DNA from: Gemmatimonadota bacterium
GTDB taxonomy: Bacteria; Latescibacterota; UBA2968; UBA8231
Direction of reading: 5' to 3'
Length of the DNA: 26,515 bases
Assembly: GCA_009840005.1 (NCBI GenBank)
Contig: VXOR01000003.1
Coordinates: 1 to 26,515 of the forward strand
Under the pieces are notes generated by a model. It was not told where the DNA came from. It was given only the letters and a program-made list of their open reading frames with translations, and made no database searches. Every line of letters begins with the position of its first letter. Position 1 is the first letter of the stretch. Below, one piece after another: positions 16,361 through 23,741 of the stretch. A program made the position numbers and the translations under genes.

Positions 16361-17660
16361 CTTGGGGTATCCTCTGGGCTTGGGTCATCATGCCGCGCAG
16401 GGGTTTGCCTTGGTAGGAAGCGCGGTCTGGGTTGTAGTATTCCCACGCGATTTCGCCGGATGGCGTGACCTCGAGCAGGCGGCCGCGTTGCGATTCCGTG
16501 ATGAGGGTGTTGCCGTTGGGCAGCCGCTGTTGGGCACCGCGGATCCAACTGTCGAAAATCTGATCGGTGCTGGTGCCCTTGTACTCCCAGTAAATTTCGT
16601 GTGTAAATAGATCGATTTCCAGTATGCGGCTCTGGCCGAAGGGGTGGCCGCGCAGTCCTTGGTTGTCGAAGAGCAGCAGGCGGCCGTTGGGCAGGAAGTC
16701 TGGATCGTGCTGCTGTTTCCAGATTCCCTCTCCATACCAGATCACTTGTTGCTCGATGGGATCGACGATGATGAGGGCGTTGGGGTTGCGCAGGGAGATG
16801 AGCAGGTCGCCGGCCTTGGCGCGCGGGATGTGGGCGGCTGTGGCCCAATCCGGCGGGATGAGGCGAATGGCGTTGGTGTGGGTGACTTCGCTGTGGCGGG
16901 TGGTCTGCCAGCGGTCGAATACGCTGCGATACGGCGAGTTTTTCAGGGCGCGGAAGATGGAAAAGCGCCGCTTCTCTTGGCCGGTTACTCCGTCGATGAC
17001 CACGGCGAAATCCTCGATGTACGGGGGTTGGATGTTGCCGATGGGCGTGGTGCCGATTTCTTGGACGAGGGTGTAGATGTTGCCTTGGCTGTCAAAGTCG
17101 AAGTCGTGGTGGGCGGTGCCGGTGTATTTCCAGATGACTTGGGAGTTTTTGTCGAGTTTGACGAGGCCGTAGCCGTAGGGGTAGTGGTTTACGTAGTCGT
17201 GGTTGGCGAGGAGGTCGCCGTTGGGGTACAGATGGGTGCGGTGCCAGTGCAGCATGTCGGGTTGCTGCGGGAAGGCGGCGAAGTCGTCTTCGTCAAAGGC
17301 TGAGGCAAAGTCGCATTGCCACTGGTGGACGATGTTGCCGAGGGAGTCCATGAGCACGGCGGCGGTGGCGTTTTTGGATACGAGGGTCAAGCCGGGCTGC
17401 ATGGCGGTGGCGTTGTGGATGATGGCCCCGGACGGCTCGCTGGCGTCTTCAAACCACATGGTGCTGGTGTATTGGTTTTTGGTGTCGGTGAGGTCTTCGT
17501 AGATATAGGCGAGGTGGCCGTAGGCGTTGACGGCGTGGATGCGGATGTCGGGCGCGGGGGCGAGGTGGAAGATTGCCGACACCACGCCGTAGATGAAGGC
17601 GAGGAATAGGAGGCAGCAGATTAGGGTGGCGATGTAGGCTTTGTGGAGGAGGGAGGACAT
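16335..17660 (-). CDS. Membrane-anchored arylsulfotransferase (ASST)-like propeller protein
   Basis: A 441-residue protein with one N-terminal membrane anchor (residues about 8-32, IATLICCLLFLAFIYGVVSA) and a propeller domain. The order of elements is typical of the ASST family: GLTLVSKNATAAVLMDSLGNIVHQW, HWHRTHLYPNGDLLANH, GTAHHDFDFDSQGNIYTL, RHSEVTHTNAIRLIP, QHDPDFLPNGRLLLFDN and QRLPNGNTLITES. H-x-D/N-rich loops could supply the sulfate-accepting His, but the exact residue is not assignable. True ASSTs move sulfate between phenols, and many homologues are only sensor-like. The start at 17660 lies 6 bp after the nuclease A stop, so the gene is probably in the same transcript. The coupling to nuclease A may be accidental. 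Confidence 0.75.
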   Translation of the reverse strand: MSSLLHKAYIATLICCLLFLAFIYGVVSAIFHLAPAPDIRIHAVNAYGHLAYIYEDLTDTKNQYTSTMWFEDASEPSGAIIHNATAMQPGLTLVSKNATAAVLMDSLGNIVHQWQCDFASAFDEDDFAAFPQQPDMLHWHRTHLYPNGDLLANHDYVNHYPYGYGLVKLDKNSQVIWKYTGTAHHDFDFDSQGNIYTLVQEIGTTPIGNIQPPYIEDFAVVIDGVTGQEKRRFSIFRALKNSPYRSVFDRWQTTRHSEVTHTNAIRLIPPDWATAAHIPRAKAGDLLISLRNPNALIIVDPIEQQVIWYGEGIWKQQHDPDFLPNGRLLLFDNQGLRGHPFGQSRILEIDLFTHEIYWEYKGTSTDQIFDSWIRGAQQRLPNGNTLITESQRGRLLEVTPSGEIAWEYYNPDRASYQGKPLRGMMTQAQRIPQDALSFLEN

Positions 17661-17664
17661 CGAC

Positions 17665-18798
17665 GGCTAGCTTTGGTTGGTGCTGACGAGGACGGTGGAG
17701 GGGTCTATGCCGAATTTATCGAGGAGCCAGCAGGCGTTTTCGTGAATTTTATTTGGGCTAAAATAGGTAAGCACCCATAACCCATTCCCGATTTCTCGCT
17801 TGGACATAAACTCCTTGAGGTCCCGGTGAATCGGTTCCGTATGTAGAAGGTATTGTTTTGAATTTCCCTTAATTACTGGACAATTCTGTGCTGAAATCTT
17901 ACCCGTTTTAACCAAGTACTCCGCAACGAAGGCGAGCATATCGGTCCAATGCTTGAGCGGTTTTGTACTTGAGTCCGGAAACTTGATATTAGTATTTGTC
18001 GGAAGTTTCTGACCTCTTTCTGCCTTTAATAACGTAAGCGGCTCCCAGTCGCCGTCACTGGACAGTTCAACGGTCTCCTGCCCTCTGCTTGGCTCGGATG
18101 TCGTAGATGCCGATTCGGCGCGTGCGGGTTTTTCTATCATTACTGGCGTTGCCGCTTCCTTCGGCTTACCACTCGCCAAATTCGGTAGCCATAGACCTAA
18201 AGCCTGTAACGCACAAGCGTACGGTTCGTCTTGCGTCAATTGGAAATTCATCAGGATTCGATCTTTAATCGGGGCTTGCTTAAATACTTCTAACATCCTC
18301 CAATGATCGCCGTTAGTGAGGGTCATGTAGGGAATGCCAGCCGTATTTGCGTAGTTGAGTGCCTGCATCGTTTCCTTCCCATCCAGCGGCTTCCCTAGCG
18401 CCTTGGCCTCAATCACGGCTATTGGTCGTCCACTTCCCATCAGCACGTAATCAGCCCAATCTCGACCTATACTGTATTCGAGTTCGACGGAATTGGGATC
18501 TCCAACGTCCCATCCCAACTTGTCCAGTATGGGATCGATAAGTGCCTGCCGCGTCCGCGTCTCATTGCCTTCCAAGTATGCGCGATGCGCCTGAATGCGC
18601 TCTCGCAGCGTTTCGATGGTTTCTTTCAGATCGTCTAATGCCATTGGGGTAGCTCCTTTGCGGACGGAGATGGCGCTATTTTTTGTCTTCCGGGATGCGC
18701 TGGCTGGCATGGAGGATCGTCAGGCCGACCACTTGGCCTTGTTCGTAGCGGATGATCACGTCGTCATCGGTCAGTTCGCTGTCGTCGGCGTGGCTGGG
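17665..18798 (-). repeat. Duplicated segment, copy A
   Basis: This is one of two head-to-tail copies, the other being 19432-20554. It covers nuclease A, its ribosome-site region and the 3' part of DUF2283. Identity is high from the DUF2283 fragment to about codon 180 of the nuclease, and low after that until the last ten codons. Confidence 0.85.
17667..18644 (-). CDS. Solitary HsdR-N-like PD-(D/E)XK nuclease, copy A
   Basis: A 325-residue cytosolic protein. The start is ATG 18644 because AAGGAG lies 9 bases upstream and copy B has the same arrangement. A longer start at 18710 is unsupported. Residues 1-150 match the N-terminal nuclease domain of type I restriction R subunits: ETRTRQALIDPIL, LGWDVGDP, E56, catalytic D65 (DWADYVLMG) and E79-x-K81 (VIEAKALGKPL), then QALNYANTAGIPYMTLTNGDHW. 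Residues 160-200 are a Pro/Ala/Glu linker. Residues 200-325 are an unrecognised domain ending STVLVSTNQS. There is no helicase, methylase or specificity gene. It lies just after DUF2283 and just before the ASST-like gene. A DNA-cleaving or sensing role is inferred. Confidence 0.8.
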   Translation of the reverse strand: MALDDLKETIETLRERIQAHRAYLEGNETRTRQALIDPILDKLGWDVGDPNSVELEYSIGRDWADYVLMGSGRPIAVIEAKALGKPLDGKETMQALNYANTAGIPYMTLTNGDHWRMLEVFKQAPIKDRILMNFQLTQDEPYACALQALGLWLPNLASGKPKEAATPVMIEKPARAESASTTSEPSRGQETVELSSDGDWEPLTLLKAERGQKLPTNTNIKFPDSSTKPLKHWTDMLAFVAEYLVKTGKISAQNCPVIKGNSKQYLLHTEPIHRDLKEFMSKREIGNGLWVLTYFSPNKIHENACWLLDKFGIDPSTVLVSTNQS

Positions 18799-18921
18799 CT
18801 TTTTGAAGTTCACGTATAACACATCGGCTTCGGCGTCATACGAAGACCATAGATACTGTTTGGGGGAATGCTTTACCGCGGGAATCAGGGATACGTATTG
18901 CTCAACCGTTAGAGAGGCCAT
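18676..18921 (-). CDS. DUF2283 protein (probable antitoxin)
   Basis: An 81-residue protein with the DUF2283 pattern: SYDAEADVLYVNFKKPSHADDSELTDDDVIIRYE, then GQVVGLTILHAS. Such proteins are commonly beside small RelE/BECR-like or DUF4258 toxins. Here it overlaps the end of the putative toxin gene by 13 bp, on the same strand, which supports a toxin-antitoxin pair with the toxin first. The start ATG at 18921 follows the sequence GGAGAACGCAAGT. Its final 41 codons are duplicated at 20435-20554. The nuclease A start follows its stop by 31 bp. Confidence 0.8.
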   Translation of the reverse strand: MASLTVEQYVSLIPAVKHSPKQYLWSSYDAEADVLYVNFKKPSHADDSELTDDDVIIRYEQGQVVGLTILHASQRIPEDKK

Positions 18922-19217
18922 ACTTGCGTTCTCCTATCCAGGTAATTTATGCGCCGCGTGAGAAAGGCCGTTATGATGAATCCATCGGTTCCTTCCTCGC
19001 GATACGGTACGACTAGGAACTTTCCCTGCTCCACTGTACGAACTGCGATAAACTCACCTTGGGTCCCGGCGAGGATTCTCAGGGGATTGGCGACGGTTGT
19101 GAGAACTTCTTCTCGCATTCCTGCGAGTTCGCAGTGCTCTTCGGTAATATGTACCCAGCGTTCAGAGGTAAGCCGGATTGGAATGCCGTTCAGCGATTGT
19201 ATTATTGCGGTGGTCAA
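18909..19217 (-). CDS. Putative BECR/RelE-fold toxin
   Basis: A 102-residue basic protein. The layout ERWVHITEEHCELAGMREEVLTTVANPLRILAG followed by EFIAVRTVEQGKFLVVPYREE and FIITAFLTRR resembles the PBECR/EndoU-like nuclease families, which have W-x-HI-x-x-H at the start, a central helix with P-x-x-I, and two strands ending in I-x-TAF. The start is probably TTG 19217, since a stop lies three codons upstream and no better start is present. The ribosome site is weak. It is followed by DUF2283 with a 13-bp overlap. The toxin call rests on pattern and neighbour, not on a known catalytic triad. Confidence 0.6.
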   Translation of the reverse strand: MTTAIIQSLNGIPIRLTSERWVHITEEHCELAGMREEVLTTVANPLRILAGTQGEFIAVRTVEQGKFLVVPYREEGTDGFIITAFLTRRINYLDRRTQVWPL

Positions 19218-19245
19218 GACGAGCTACGATCTGTTTGAGGACACC

Positions 19246-19433
19246 CTATTTCCACATAGATTCGTCAATTTGCTCAAAGTCTCTAAACGCATTGTTCACC
19301 TCAGCGGCCTCCTCAGCCGTCCAAGTCCCAATTAGATGGTCCAACGACGACCCTACGGTGCCGTCGGCGTCCTTTGGTTGATCGAGACCGGCCCCCAAGT
19401 GTATCGTGGGGATACGCTTTTTGTCAACGGCGG
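19246..19433 (-). pseudogene. Antitoxin remnant lacking its start
   Basis: The minus strand is open from the tail of nuclease B to a TAG at 19246-19248. It encodes TIHLGAGLDQPKDADGTV, then SSLDHLIGTWTAEEAAEVNN and FRDFEQIDESMWK. The ending GTWTAEEAAE...F..ID..MWK is that of small antitoxins paired with PIN toxins. No ATG, GTG or TTG with a ribosome site begins it. The N-terminal half was evidently replaced by the duplicated nuclease segment. The cognate toxin is not next to it. The gene is presumably dead unless read through from nuclease B. Confidence 0.5.
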
Positions 19434-20402
19434 CTAGCTCCGGTTGGTGCTGACGAGGACGGTGGAGGGGGATACGTCGAATTTCTCAAGAAGCCAGCAG
19501 GCGTTTTTGTGATCAAACTCTGATCTGCTCACAGAGCTACTTAACCATAGCTCGTTACTAATTTTTCTTTTGAAGCGAATTCTCTTGCCTTCTAGGTCAA
19601 CCGGCTCTGTGCGTGAAAGATAAAGAGTCTTATTCTGGATTGGGCACATCTCCGCTGAAAGCTTGTCAATTTCAATCAAATACTCGGCAACGTTGGCCGG
19701 TATATCGGTCCAACTCTTGATCGATATTGGGCTTGAGTTTGGAAACTTGATGAATGCCGGTGCCTTCTGACCACTTTCTACTTTCAATGCCGGCAGCGGC
19801 TCCCAATCCCCGTTATTGGGCGACTCAGCGACTTTCTTTTTTTCGCCTAGCTCGGATACCGTAGATGCCGATTCGGCACGTGCGGGTTTTTCTATCGTTA
19901 CGGGCGTCGCCGCTTCTTTCGGCTCCCCACTCGCCAAATTCGGCTGCCATAGCCCCAAAGCCTGCAACGCACAAGCGTACGGCTCGTCTTGCGTCAATTG
20001 GAAATTCATCAGGATTCGATCTTTAATCGGGGCTTGCTTAAATACTTCTAACATCCGCCAATGATCGCCGTTCGTGAGGGTCATGTAGGGAATGCCAGCC
20101 GTGTTCGCGTAGTTGAGTGCCTGCATCGTTTCCTTCTCATCCAGTGGCTTCCCTAGCGCCTTGGCCTCAATCACGGCTATTGGTCGTCCACTGCCCATCA
20201 GCACGTAATCAGCCCAATCTCGACCTATACGGTATTCGAGTTCCACGTAATTGGGATCTCCAACATCCCATCCTAACTTGTGCAGCATGGGATCAATGAG
20301 TACCTGCCGCGTCCGCGTCTCGTTGCCTTCCAAGTATGCGCGATGCGCCTGGATGCGCTCTCGCAGCGTTTCGATGGTTTCTTTTAGATCATCTAATGCC
20401 AT
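19434..20402 (-). CDS. Solitary HsdR-N-like PD-(D/E)XK nuclease, copy B
   Basis: A 322-residue paralogue of nuclease A with the same AAGGAG site before its ATG at 20402. The catalytic motif is intact: D65 in DWADYVLM and E79-x-K81 in VIEAKALGKPL. Only nine of the first 180 residues differ (A34V, I39M, D41H, S52Y, S58R, G89E, L153Q, K160E, M169T). After residue 183 roughly half the residues differ, although the order of elements is kept (GDWEPL, IKFPxSS, WTD, VAEYL, TEP, ACWLL-x-KF, PSTVLVSTN). The C-terminal domain therefore keeps its fold but changes its surface, as expected of a target- or partner-recognition domain. It lies upstream of nuclease A in the same direction. Confidence 0.8.
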   Translation of the reverse strand: MALDDLKETIETLRERIQAHRAYLEGNETRTRQVLIDPMLHKLGWDVGDPNYVELEYRIGRDWADYVLMGSGRPIAVIEAKALGKPLDEKETMQALNYANTAGIPYMTLTNGDHWRMLEVFKQAPIKDRILMNFQLTQDEPYACALQALGLWQPNLASGEPKEAATPVTIEKPARAESASTVSELGEKKKVAESPNNGDWEPLPALKVESGQKAPAFIKFPNSSPISIKSWTDIPANVAEYLIEIDKLSAEMCPIQNKTLYLSRTEPVDLEGKRIRFKRKISNELWLSSSVSRSEFDHKNACWLLEKFDVSPSTVLVSTNRS

Positions 20403-20434
20403 TGGGGTAGGCTCCTTTGCGGACGGAGAAGGCG

Positions 20435-20554
20435 CTATTTTTTATCTTTTAGGATGCGCTGGCTGGCATGGAGGATCGTCAGGCCGACCACTTGGCCCTG
20501 CTCGTAGCGGATGATCACGTCGTCGGTCAGCTCGCTGTCGTCGGCGTGGCTGGG
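20435..20554 (-). pseudogene. DUF2283 remnant (C-terminal half)
   Basis: This is a near copy of the last ~41 codons of the DUF2283 gene at 18676-18921, with an in-frame 3-base deletion and the same stop context. The N-terminal half, including VLYVNF, is missing. It is replaced after 20554 by unrelated DNA whose minus-strand frame reads LAEHGTVAGLRVMSDALLRI, possibly the end of another gene. It marks the edge of the duplicated block. The rest of 20403-20631 shows no intact gene. Confidence 0.75.
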
Positions 20555-20631
20555 GCCTCGCTAATCCGCAACAGGGCGTCACTCATAACGCGCAACCCGG
20601 CGACCGTGCCGTGCTCGGCAAGCTGTGATGG

Positions 20632-20868
20632 TTAGCCGGGCAAGCGCGACAAGATCAGCGTAGCCAACGCGACGAAACCGGCGAAGTACATACCGACCAA
20701 CCAGTAGGTTAGGCGGTCAATACGGCGGCCTTGTTCGGTGATGGCTTGCTCAATGCGGTCTAGCCGGGCGTTGGTCTGGCGGTTTTGTTCCGTCAACTGT
20801 TCGATTATCCCTTCCAGCCGTCCTAGCCGGCGATCATGGTCTTGGGCTTGCGTAATCGGTTCGCTCAT
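20632..20868 (-). CDS. Small coiled-coil membrane protein
   Basis: A 78-residue protein. The start is ATG 20868 with AAGGAAA upstream. The longer frame to 20952 overlaps the preceding gene and is not supported. Residues 10-50 form a predicted coiled coil with heptad-like spacing (RRLGRLEGIIEQLTEQNRQT, then RLDRIEQAITEQGRRIDRL). Residues 52-75 are one membrane helix (WLVGMYFAGFVALATLIL). The layout resembles small phage hemolysin (XhlA-like) or tail-anchored scaffold proteins. Its ATG overlaps the stop of the upstream gene as ATGA, so the two are coupled. The function is unknown. Confidence 0.7.
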   Translation of the reverse strand: MSEPITQAQDHDRRLGRLEGIIEQLTEQNRQTNARLDRIEQAITEQGRRIDRLTYWLVGMYFAGFVALATLILSRLPG

Positions 20869-21200
20869 AGCGGTTTCCTTTCGGTTCGGGTGCTGGTGCT
20901 GGCGTCGTCGGTCTGGTCGGCGACTGCACAAAACACGGCGGCGGCGTTCCACGGTGCCGCCGGTGTTCTTTGCACCGCCCGTCTGGATTCGACAATCACC
21001 TGCTCGATTTCTTCGGAGGGTATATCCTTAAAGCCCATGTGAAATCGCTCCACGGCTTCGCGGATATCTTCTCGGGACTGATCCGGCTCATCGTCTTCTA
21101 TGAGAATGAAAGCTCTAACCTTGGTCGCCAAGGGTTTCCCGGTTTGTTCAAGCCGTTCAATCAGTGCGCCAATGGTGGTATTCGTTTCGGCAATTTTCAT
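20865..21200 (-). CDS. Hypothetical small protein, possibly antitoxin-like
   Basis: A 111-residue acidic-to-basic protein. The ATG at 21200 follows GAGGGG. Residues 35-70 (DDEPDQSREDIREAVERFHM, then DIPSEEIEQVIVESRRAVQ) are helical and charged, like the C-termini of antitoxins. The last 30 residues are of low complexity (AAAVFCAVADQTDDASTSTR) and may be a read-on tail after a lost stop. It overlaps the next gene by 4 bp. A possible promoter (TTCACA at 21243-21238, TAACTT at 21220-21215, 17-base gap) lies in the divergent region before the sulfotransferase. No family is recognised. Confidence 0.55.
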   Translation of the reverse strand: MKIAETNTTIGALIERLEQTGKPLATKVRAFILIEDDEPDQSREDIREAVERFHMGFKDIPSEEIEQVIVESRRAVQRTPAAPWNAAAVFCAVADQTDDASTSTRTERKPL

Positions 21201-21271
21201 GATCCCCTCGTCAAAAGTTACAAGCTATCTTATATATTGTGAATGCTATCCCACCGATTTTTCAATAAGCT

Positions 21272-22360
21272 ATGAAAACGGACTTTAATCAAACGCGGCT
21301 GATGCGTTTTTTCGGCTGGCTGGTGCATGCGCATCCGAACTTTTGGATTGACGTGGGCAAGCTGGAGACGCAGGTGCTCAAGAGCCGATTGGCGCGGCGG
21401 GCGGTGGATGCGCCCATTTACATCACGGGACTGGCGCGCGCTGGCACGACTCTGCTGCTGAACATACTGGCGTCTCATCCGCGCCTTACCTCGTTCAAAT
21501 ACTGCGACTACTACGGCGCGTTTACGCCGTTTTGGGCCGACCACATCTTCCGCGCTGTCGGATTGGGCGCGGCGCGCAAACAAGAGCGAGCACATGCCGA
21601 CGGCGTGATGGTCAACGCATACAGTCCAGAAGCCATGGAAGAAATCCTGTGGATGCAGTTTTTCGCTTACCTGCACGATCCCGCCGAGAACAACGTGGTC
21701 GAACGGCAAACCAGCCACCCGGAATTTGAGGCGGTTTACGCGGCGACCTTGGCGAAGCTGCTGCTGTGCCGCGACGCCGAGCGCATCGTCTCCAAAAACA
21801 ACTACAATATCACGCGGATCGCGTATCTGGCCAAGCTATACGAGGACGCGCGCTTCGTCATCGCGGTGCGCCATCCGGTCGCGCACATCGCATCCATGGC
21901 GCGCCAGCACCAGCGCAACTTGGCCCACTTCTCATCCCCGATTCACCGCCAGTACCTGCGCAACGCCGGCCACTTCGAGTTTGGTCACGAGCGCATTCCC
22001 ATTACCATCGACGCGGAGAAGACGCGGCACATCCAAACGCTGTGGGGCGAAGGGCGCGATGCTGAGGGGTGGGCTGAATACTGGAATGCGATATACGCTT
22101 GGACCTACGAGGAGGTGCTGCAGCACGAGGCACTTGAGACGCGCTGTTTGGTGGTGTCGTTTGAGCATTTGTGCGCGGCAGCCGAGCAAAAAATTACGGA
22201 CATTCTGGCGTTTTGCAACTTGGACGCTGACGAGGCGTGGGTGAAAGGATGGGCCGAGCAGGTTGCGTATCAGCCCCAATACGAAGCGGTATTCAGCGTA
22301 GCCGAACGCGACACTATCATGCAGATATGCGGCGCGACGGCGAAGAATTATGGATTATAG
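21272..22360 (+). CDS. PAPS-dependent sulfotransferase family protein
   Basis: A 362-residue cytosolic enzyme. The 5'-phosphosulfate loop is ITGLARAGTTLLLNILASHP (residues 51-70). The 3'-phosphate motif is RFVIAVRHPVAHIASM, followed by RQHQRNLAHF. The C-terminal RCLVVSFEHLCAAAEQKITDILAF is the usual YE-x-L helix region. It would move sulfate from PAPS to a hydroxyl or amino group of a small molecule or glycan. The length fits the Sulfotransfer_3 type. The ATG at 21272 has only a weak ribosome site. The SDR gene follows 34 bp downstream with the same direction and probably shares the transcript. It is unrelated in mechanism to the ASST-like protein nearby. Confidence 0.85.
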   Translation: MKTDFNQTRLMRFFGWLVHAHPNFWIDVGKLETQVLKSRLARRAVDAPIYITGLARAGTTLLLNILASHPRLTSFKYCDYYGAFTPFWADHIFRAVGLGAARKQERAHADGVMVNAYSPEAMEEILWMQFFAYLHDPAENNVVERQTSHPEFEAVYAATLAKLLLCRDAERIVSKNNYNITRIAYLAKLYEDARFVIAVRHPVAHIASMARQHQRNLAHFSSPIHRQYLRNAGHFEFGHERIPITIDAEKTRHIQTLWGEGRDAEGWAEYWNAIYAWTYEEVLQHEALETRCLVVSFEHLCAAAEQKITDILAFCNLDADEAWVKGWAEQVAYQPQYEAVFSVAERDTIMQICGATAKNYGL

Positions 22361-22394
22361 CTACAGTCATCCCAAACCGATATGAGGTTATCCA

Positions 22395-23222
22395 ATGAAT
22401 CAGCTTGAAAATCGTCCACTGGACGGACAAATCGCCGTCGTCACAGGCGGTGCCCAGGGCTTAGGGCTGGGAATCGCCCGGCAGTTGGCCTGCGACGGGG
22501 CCAGCGTGGTCATCGCCGACCGGCAGGAGGATAAGGCGCGCGAGGAGGCCGCGAAGCTCCAAGGAGATGATCTAACCGTGCGAGCTGTGGCGCTCGATAT
22601 AACCGACAGCGCTGCGGTGACTTCCTTTTTCGCCGAACTAGTTGCCGAAGAAGAGCGGGTGGACATCCTGATCAACAACGCCGGCACTGGTCAGCAGGTC
22701 GCCCCGATAGTCGAGTTGGAGGACGCCGAATGGCACCGGGTGATGGATGTGACCTTGACCGGAGCTTTTTACTGCTGCCGCGCCGTTGGGCGCATCATGG
22801 AAGAACAGGAGGCCGGCTGCATCGTCAATATCTCCTCGATCAACGGCCAGAATCCAGCCGCCTTGGTAGCTGCGTACAACGTCGCCAAGGCCGGTATCAT
22901 CAGCCTCACCCGGACCTTGGCGCTGGAATTGGCCGCGTACGGCGTGCGGGTCAACGCCGTGTGCCCAGGGCCGGTGTACACGGAATTCAACCAGCGCAAT
23001 ATGGCCCAACGCCGCGTCACCTTGGGGATATCCGAAGAAGAAATGATCGAGCGCATTCGCACGGCCATTCCCCTAGGACGCTGGGGCGAGCCAGAGGATA
23101 TTGCCCAAGGCGTGGCCTTCTTGTGCAGCCCGGCCGCGTCTTGGATCACCGGCGAAGTGCTCCGCGTCAGCGGCGGCATGGAAGGCGTATCGGCCACGCC
23201 GCCGAAAAGGCCGCGCCAGTAG
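22395..23222 (+). CDS. Short-chain dehydrogenase/reductase (SDR)
   Basis: A 275-residue classical SDR. The cofactor loop is VTGGAQGLGLGIAR (residues 16-29). D41 in VVIADRQED suggests NAD(H) preference. NNAG is at about 94-97 (LINNAGTGQQ). The catalytic set is S148, Y161 and K165 (YNVAK). PGPVYTEF follows, then RWGEPEDIAQGVAFLCSPAASWITG and VSGG at the end. It oxidises or reduces an alcohol or ketone, often a sugar or polyol. The ATG at 22395 lies 9 bases after GAGG. The gene follows the sulfotransferase in the same direction. The substrate is not readable from sequence. Confidence 0.9.
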   Translation: MNQLENRPLDGQIAVVTGGAQGLGLGIARQLACDGASVVIADRQEDKAREEAAKLQGDDLTVRAVALDITDSAAVTSFFAELVAEEERVDILINNAGTGQQVAPIVELEDAEWHRVMDVTLTGAFYCCRAVGRIMEEQEAGCIVNISSINGQNPAALVAAYNVAKAGIISLTRTLALELAAYGVRVNAVCPGPVYTEFNQRNMAQRRVTLGISEEEMIERIRTAIPLGRWGEPEDIAQGVAFLCSPAASWITGEVLRVSGGMEGVSATPPKRPRQ

Positions 23223-23272
23223 AGGTGTTCACATGACTACAGCTAATTCGACGCAACTATTGGTGGCATAAT

Positions 23273-23731
23273 ATGGCCGTGATAGATCGAGTTTATCTGG
23301 ATACAAAGGTTCCTAGTGCCTACTACGATGATCGCGCACCAGATCGTCAACGCCTGACGCAAGAATTCTGGCAGGGTAGATGCCTTGAAATGGATGCCGT
23401 CATCTCAACGATTACCCTATTGGAGATCCGCAATACTCCGAATGAGGATAAACGTCAGAAGATGGAAAATTTAGTGCAAAATCTCACAGTGCTGAACTTC
23501 TCTAACGAGGCAGATAATCTAGCCCAAGAATATGTTCGACGCGGTATTTTCCCCGGAAAATTCGCTTCGGACGCTAATCATGTAGCCATCGCCGTTGTTC
23601 ATGGAATTGGTTATCTTGCTAGTTGGAATTTTCGCCATCTAGTCAGAGTTAATACCCGCCGAGAGGTCAGCTTGGTCAACGCTTTAGAAGGCTACAATCC
23701 TATCGAGATCGTCGCTCCACCCGAGTTATAG
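23273..23731 (+). CDS. PIN-domain protein (probable toxin RNase)
   Basis: A 152-residue protein with PIN acidic residues in order: D10 (VYLDTKVPSAYYD), E51 (TLLEIRNT), D100 (FASDANHVAIAVVHGIGYL) and N119 (SWNFRHLV). VapC-type PIN proteins cleave RNA with Mg. The start ATG at 23273 follows a 12-codon frame (23233-23271) that ends one base before it and might couple translation. A 62-residue partner begins 10 bp after the stop. The DNA is clearly AT-richer than the SDR gene before it, consistent with an acquired module. The catalytic residues are intact, so it is likely active. Confidence 0.8.
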   Translation: MAVIDRVYLDTKVPSAYYDDRAPDRQRLTQEFWQGRCLEMDAVISTITLLEIRNTPNEDKRQKMENLVQNLTVLNFSNEADNLAQEYVRRGIFPGKFASDANHVAIAVVHGIGYLASWNFRHLVRVNTRREVSLVNALEGYNPIEIVAPPEL

Positions 23732-23741
23732 GAGAGGGATC

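Larger units (their letters stand above)
19432..20554 (-). repeat. Duplicated segment, copy B
   Basis: This is the partner of 17665-18798, in the same orientation. The left boundary follows the nuclease stop (AGCTAGCCG is shared after both stops). The right boundary is in the DUF2283 fragment at about 20554, after the shared GTCGGCGTGGCTGGG. Confidence 0.85.

Noticed and set aside
15964..16848. 294-codon minus-strand frame across two real genes
   Set aside because: It overlaps the ASST-like and small membrane protein genes in a different frame and is rich in Pro, Arg and His, typical of a shadow frame.
17665..20554. A complete type I restriction-modification system
   Set aside because: Only the HsdR N-terminal nuclease region is present. 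No helicase motor, HsdM or HsdS gene lies in the window.
20555..20631. A separate small gene between the DUF2283 remnant and the coiled-coil gene
   Set aside because: There is only a short minus-strand frame without start or ribosome site, running into the remnant. It was kept as a note within the remnant entry.
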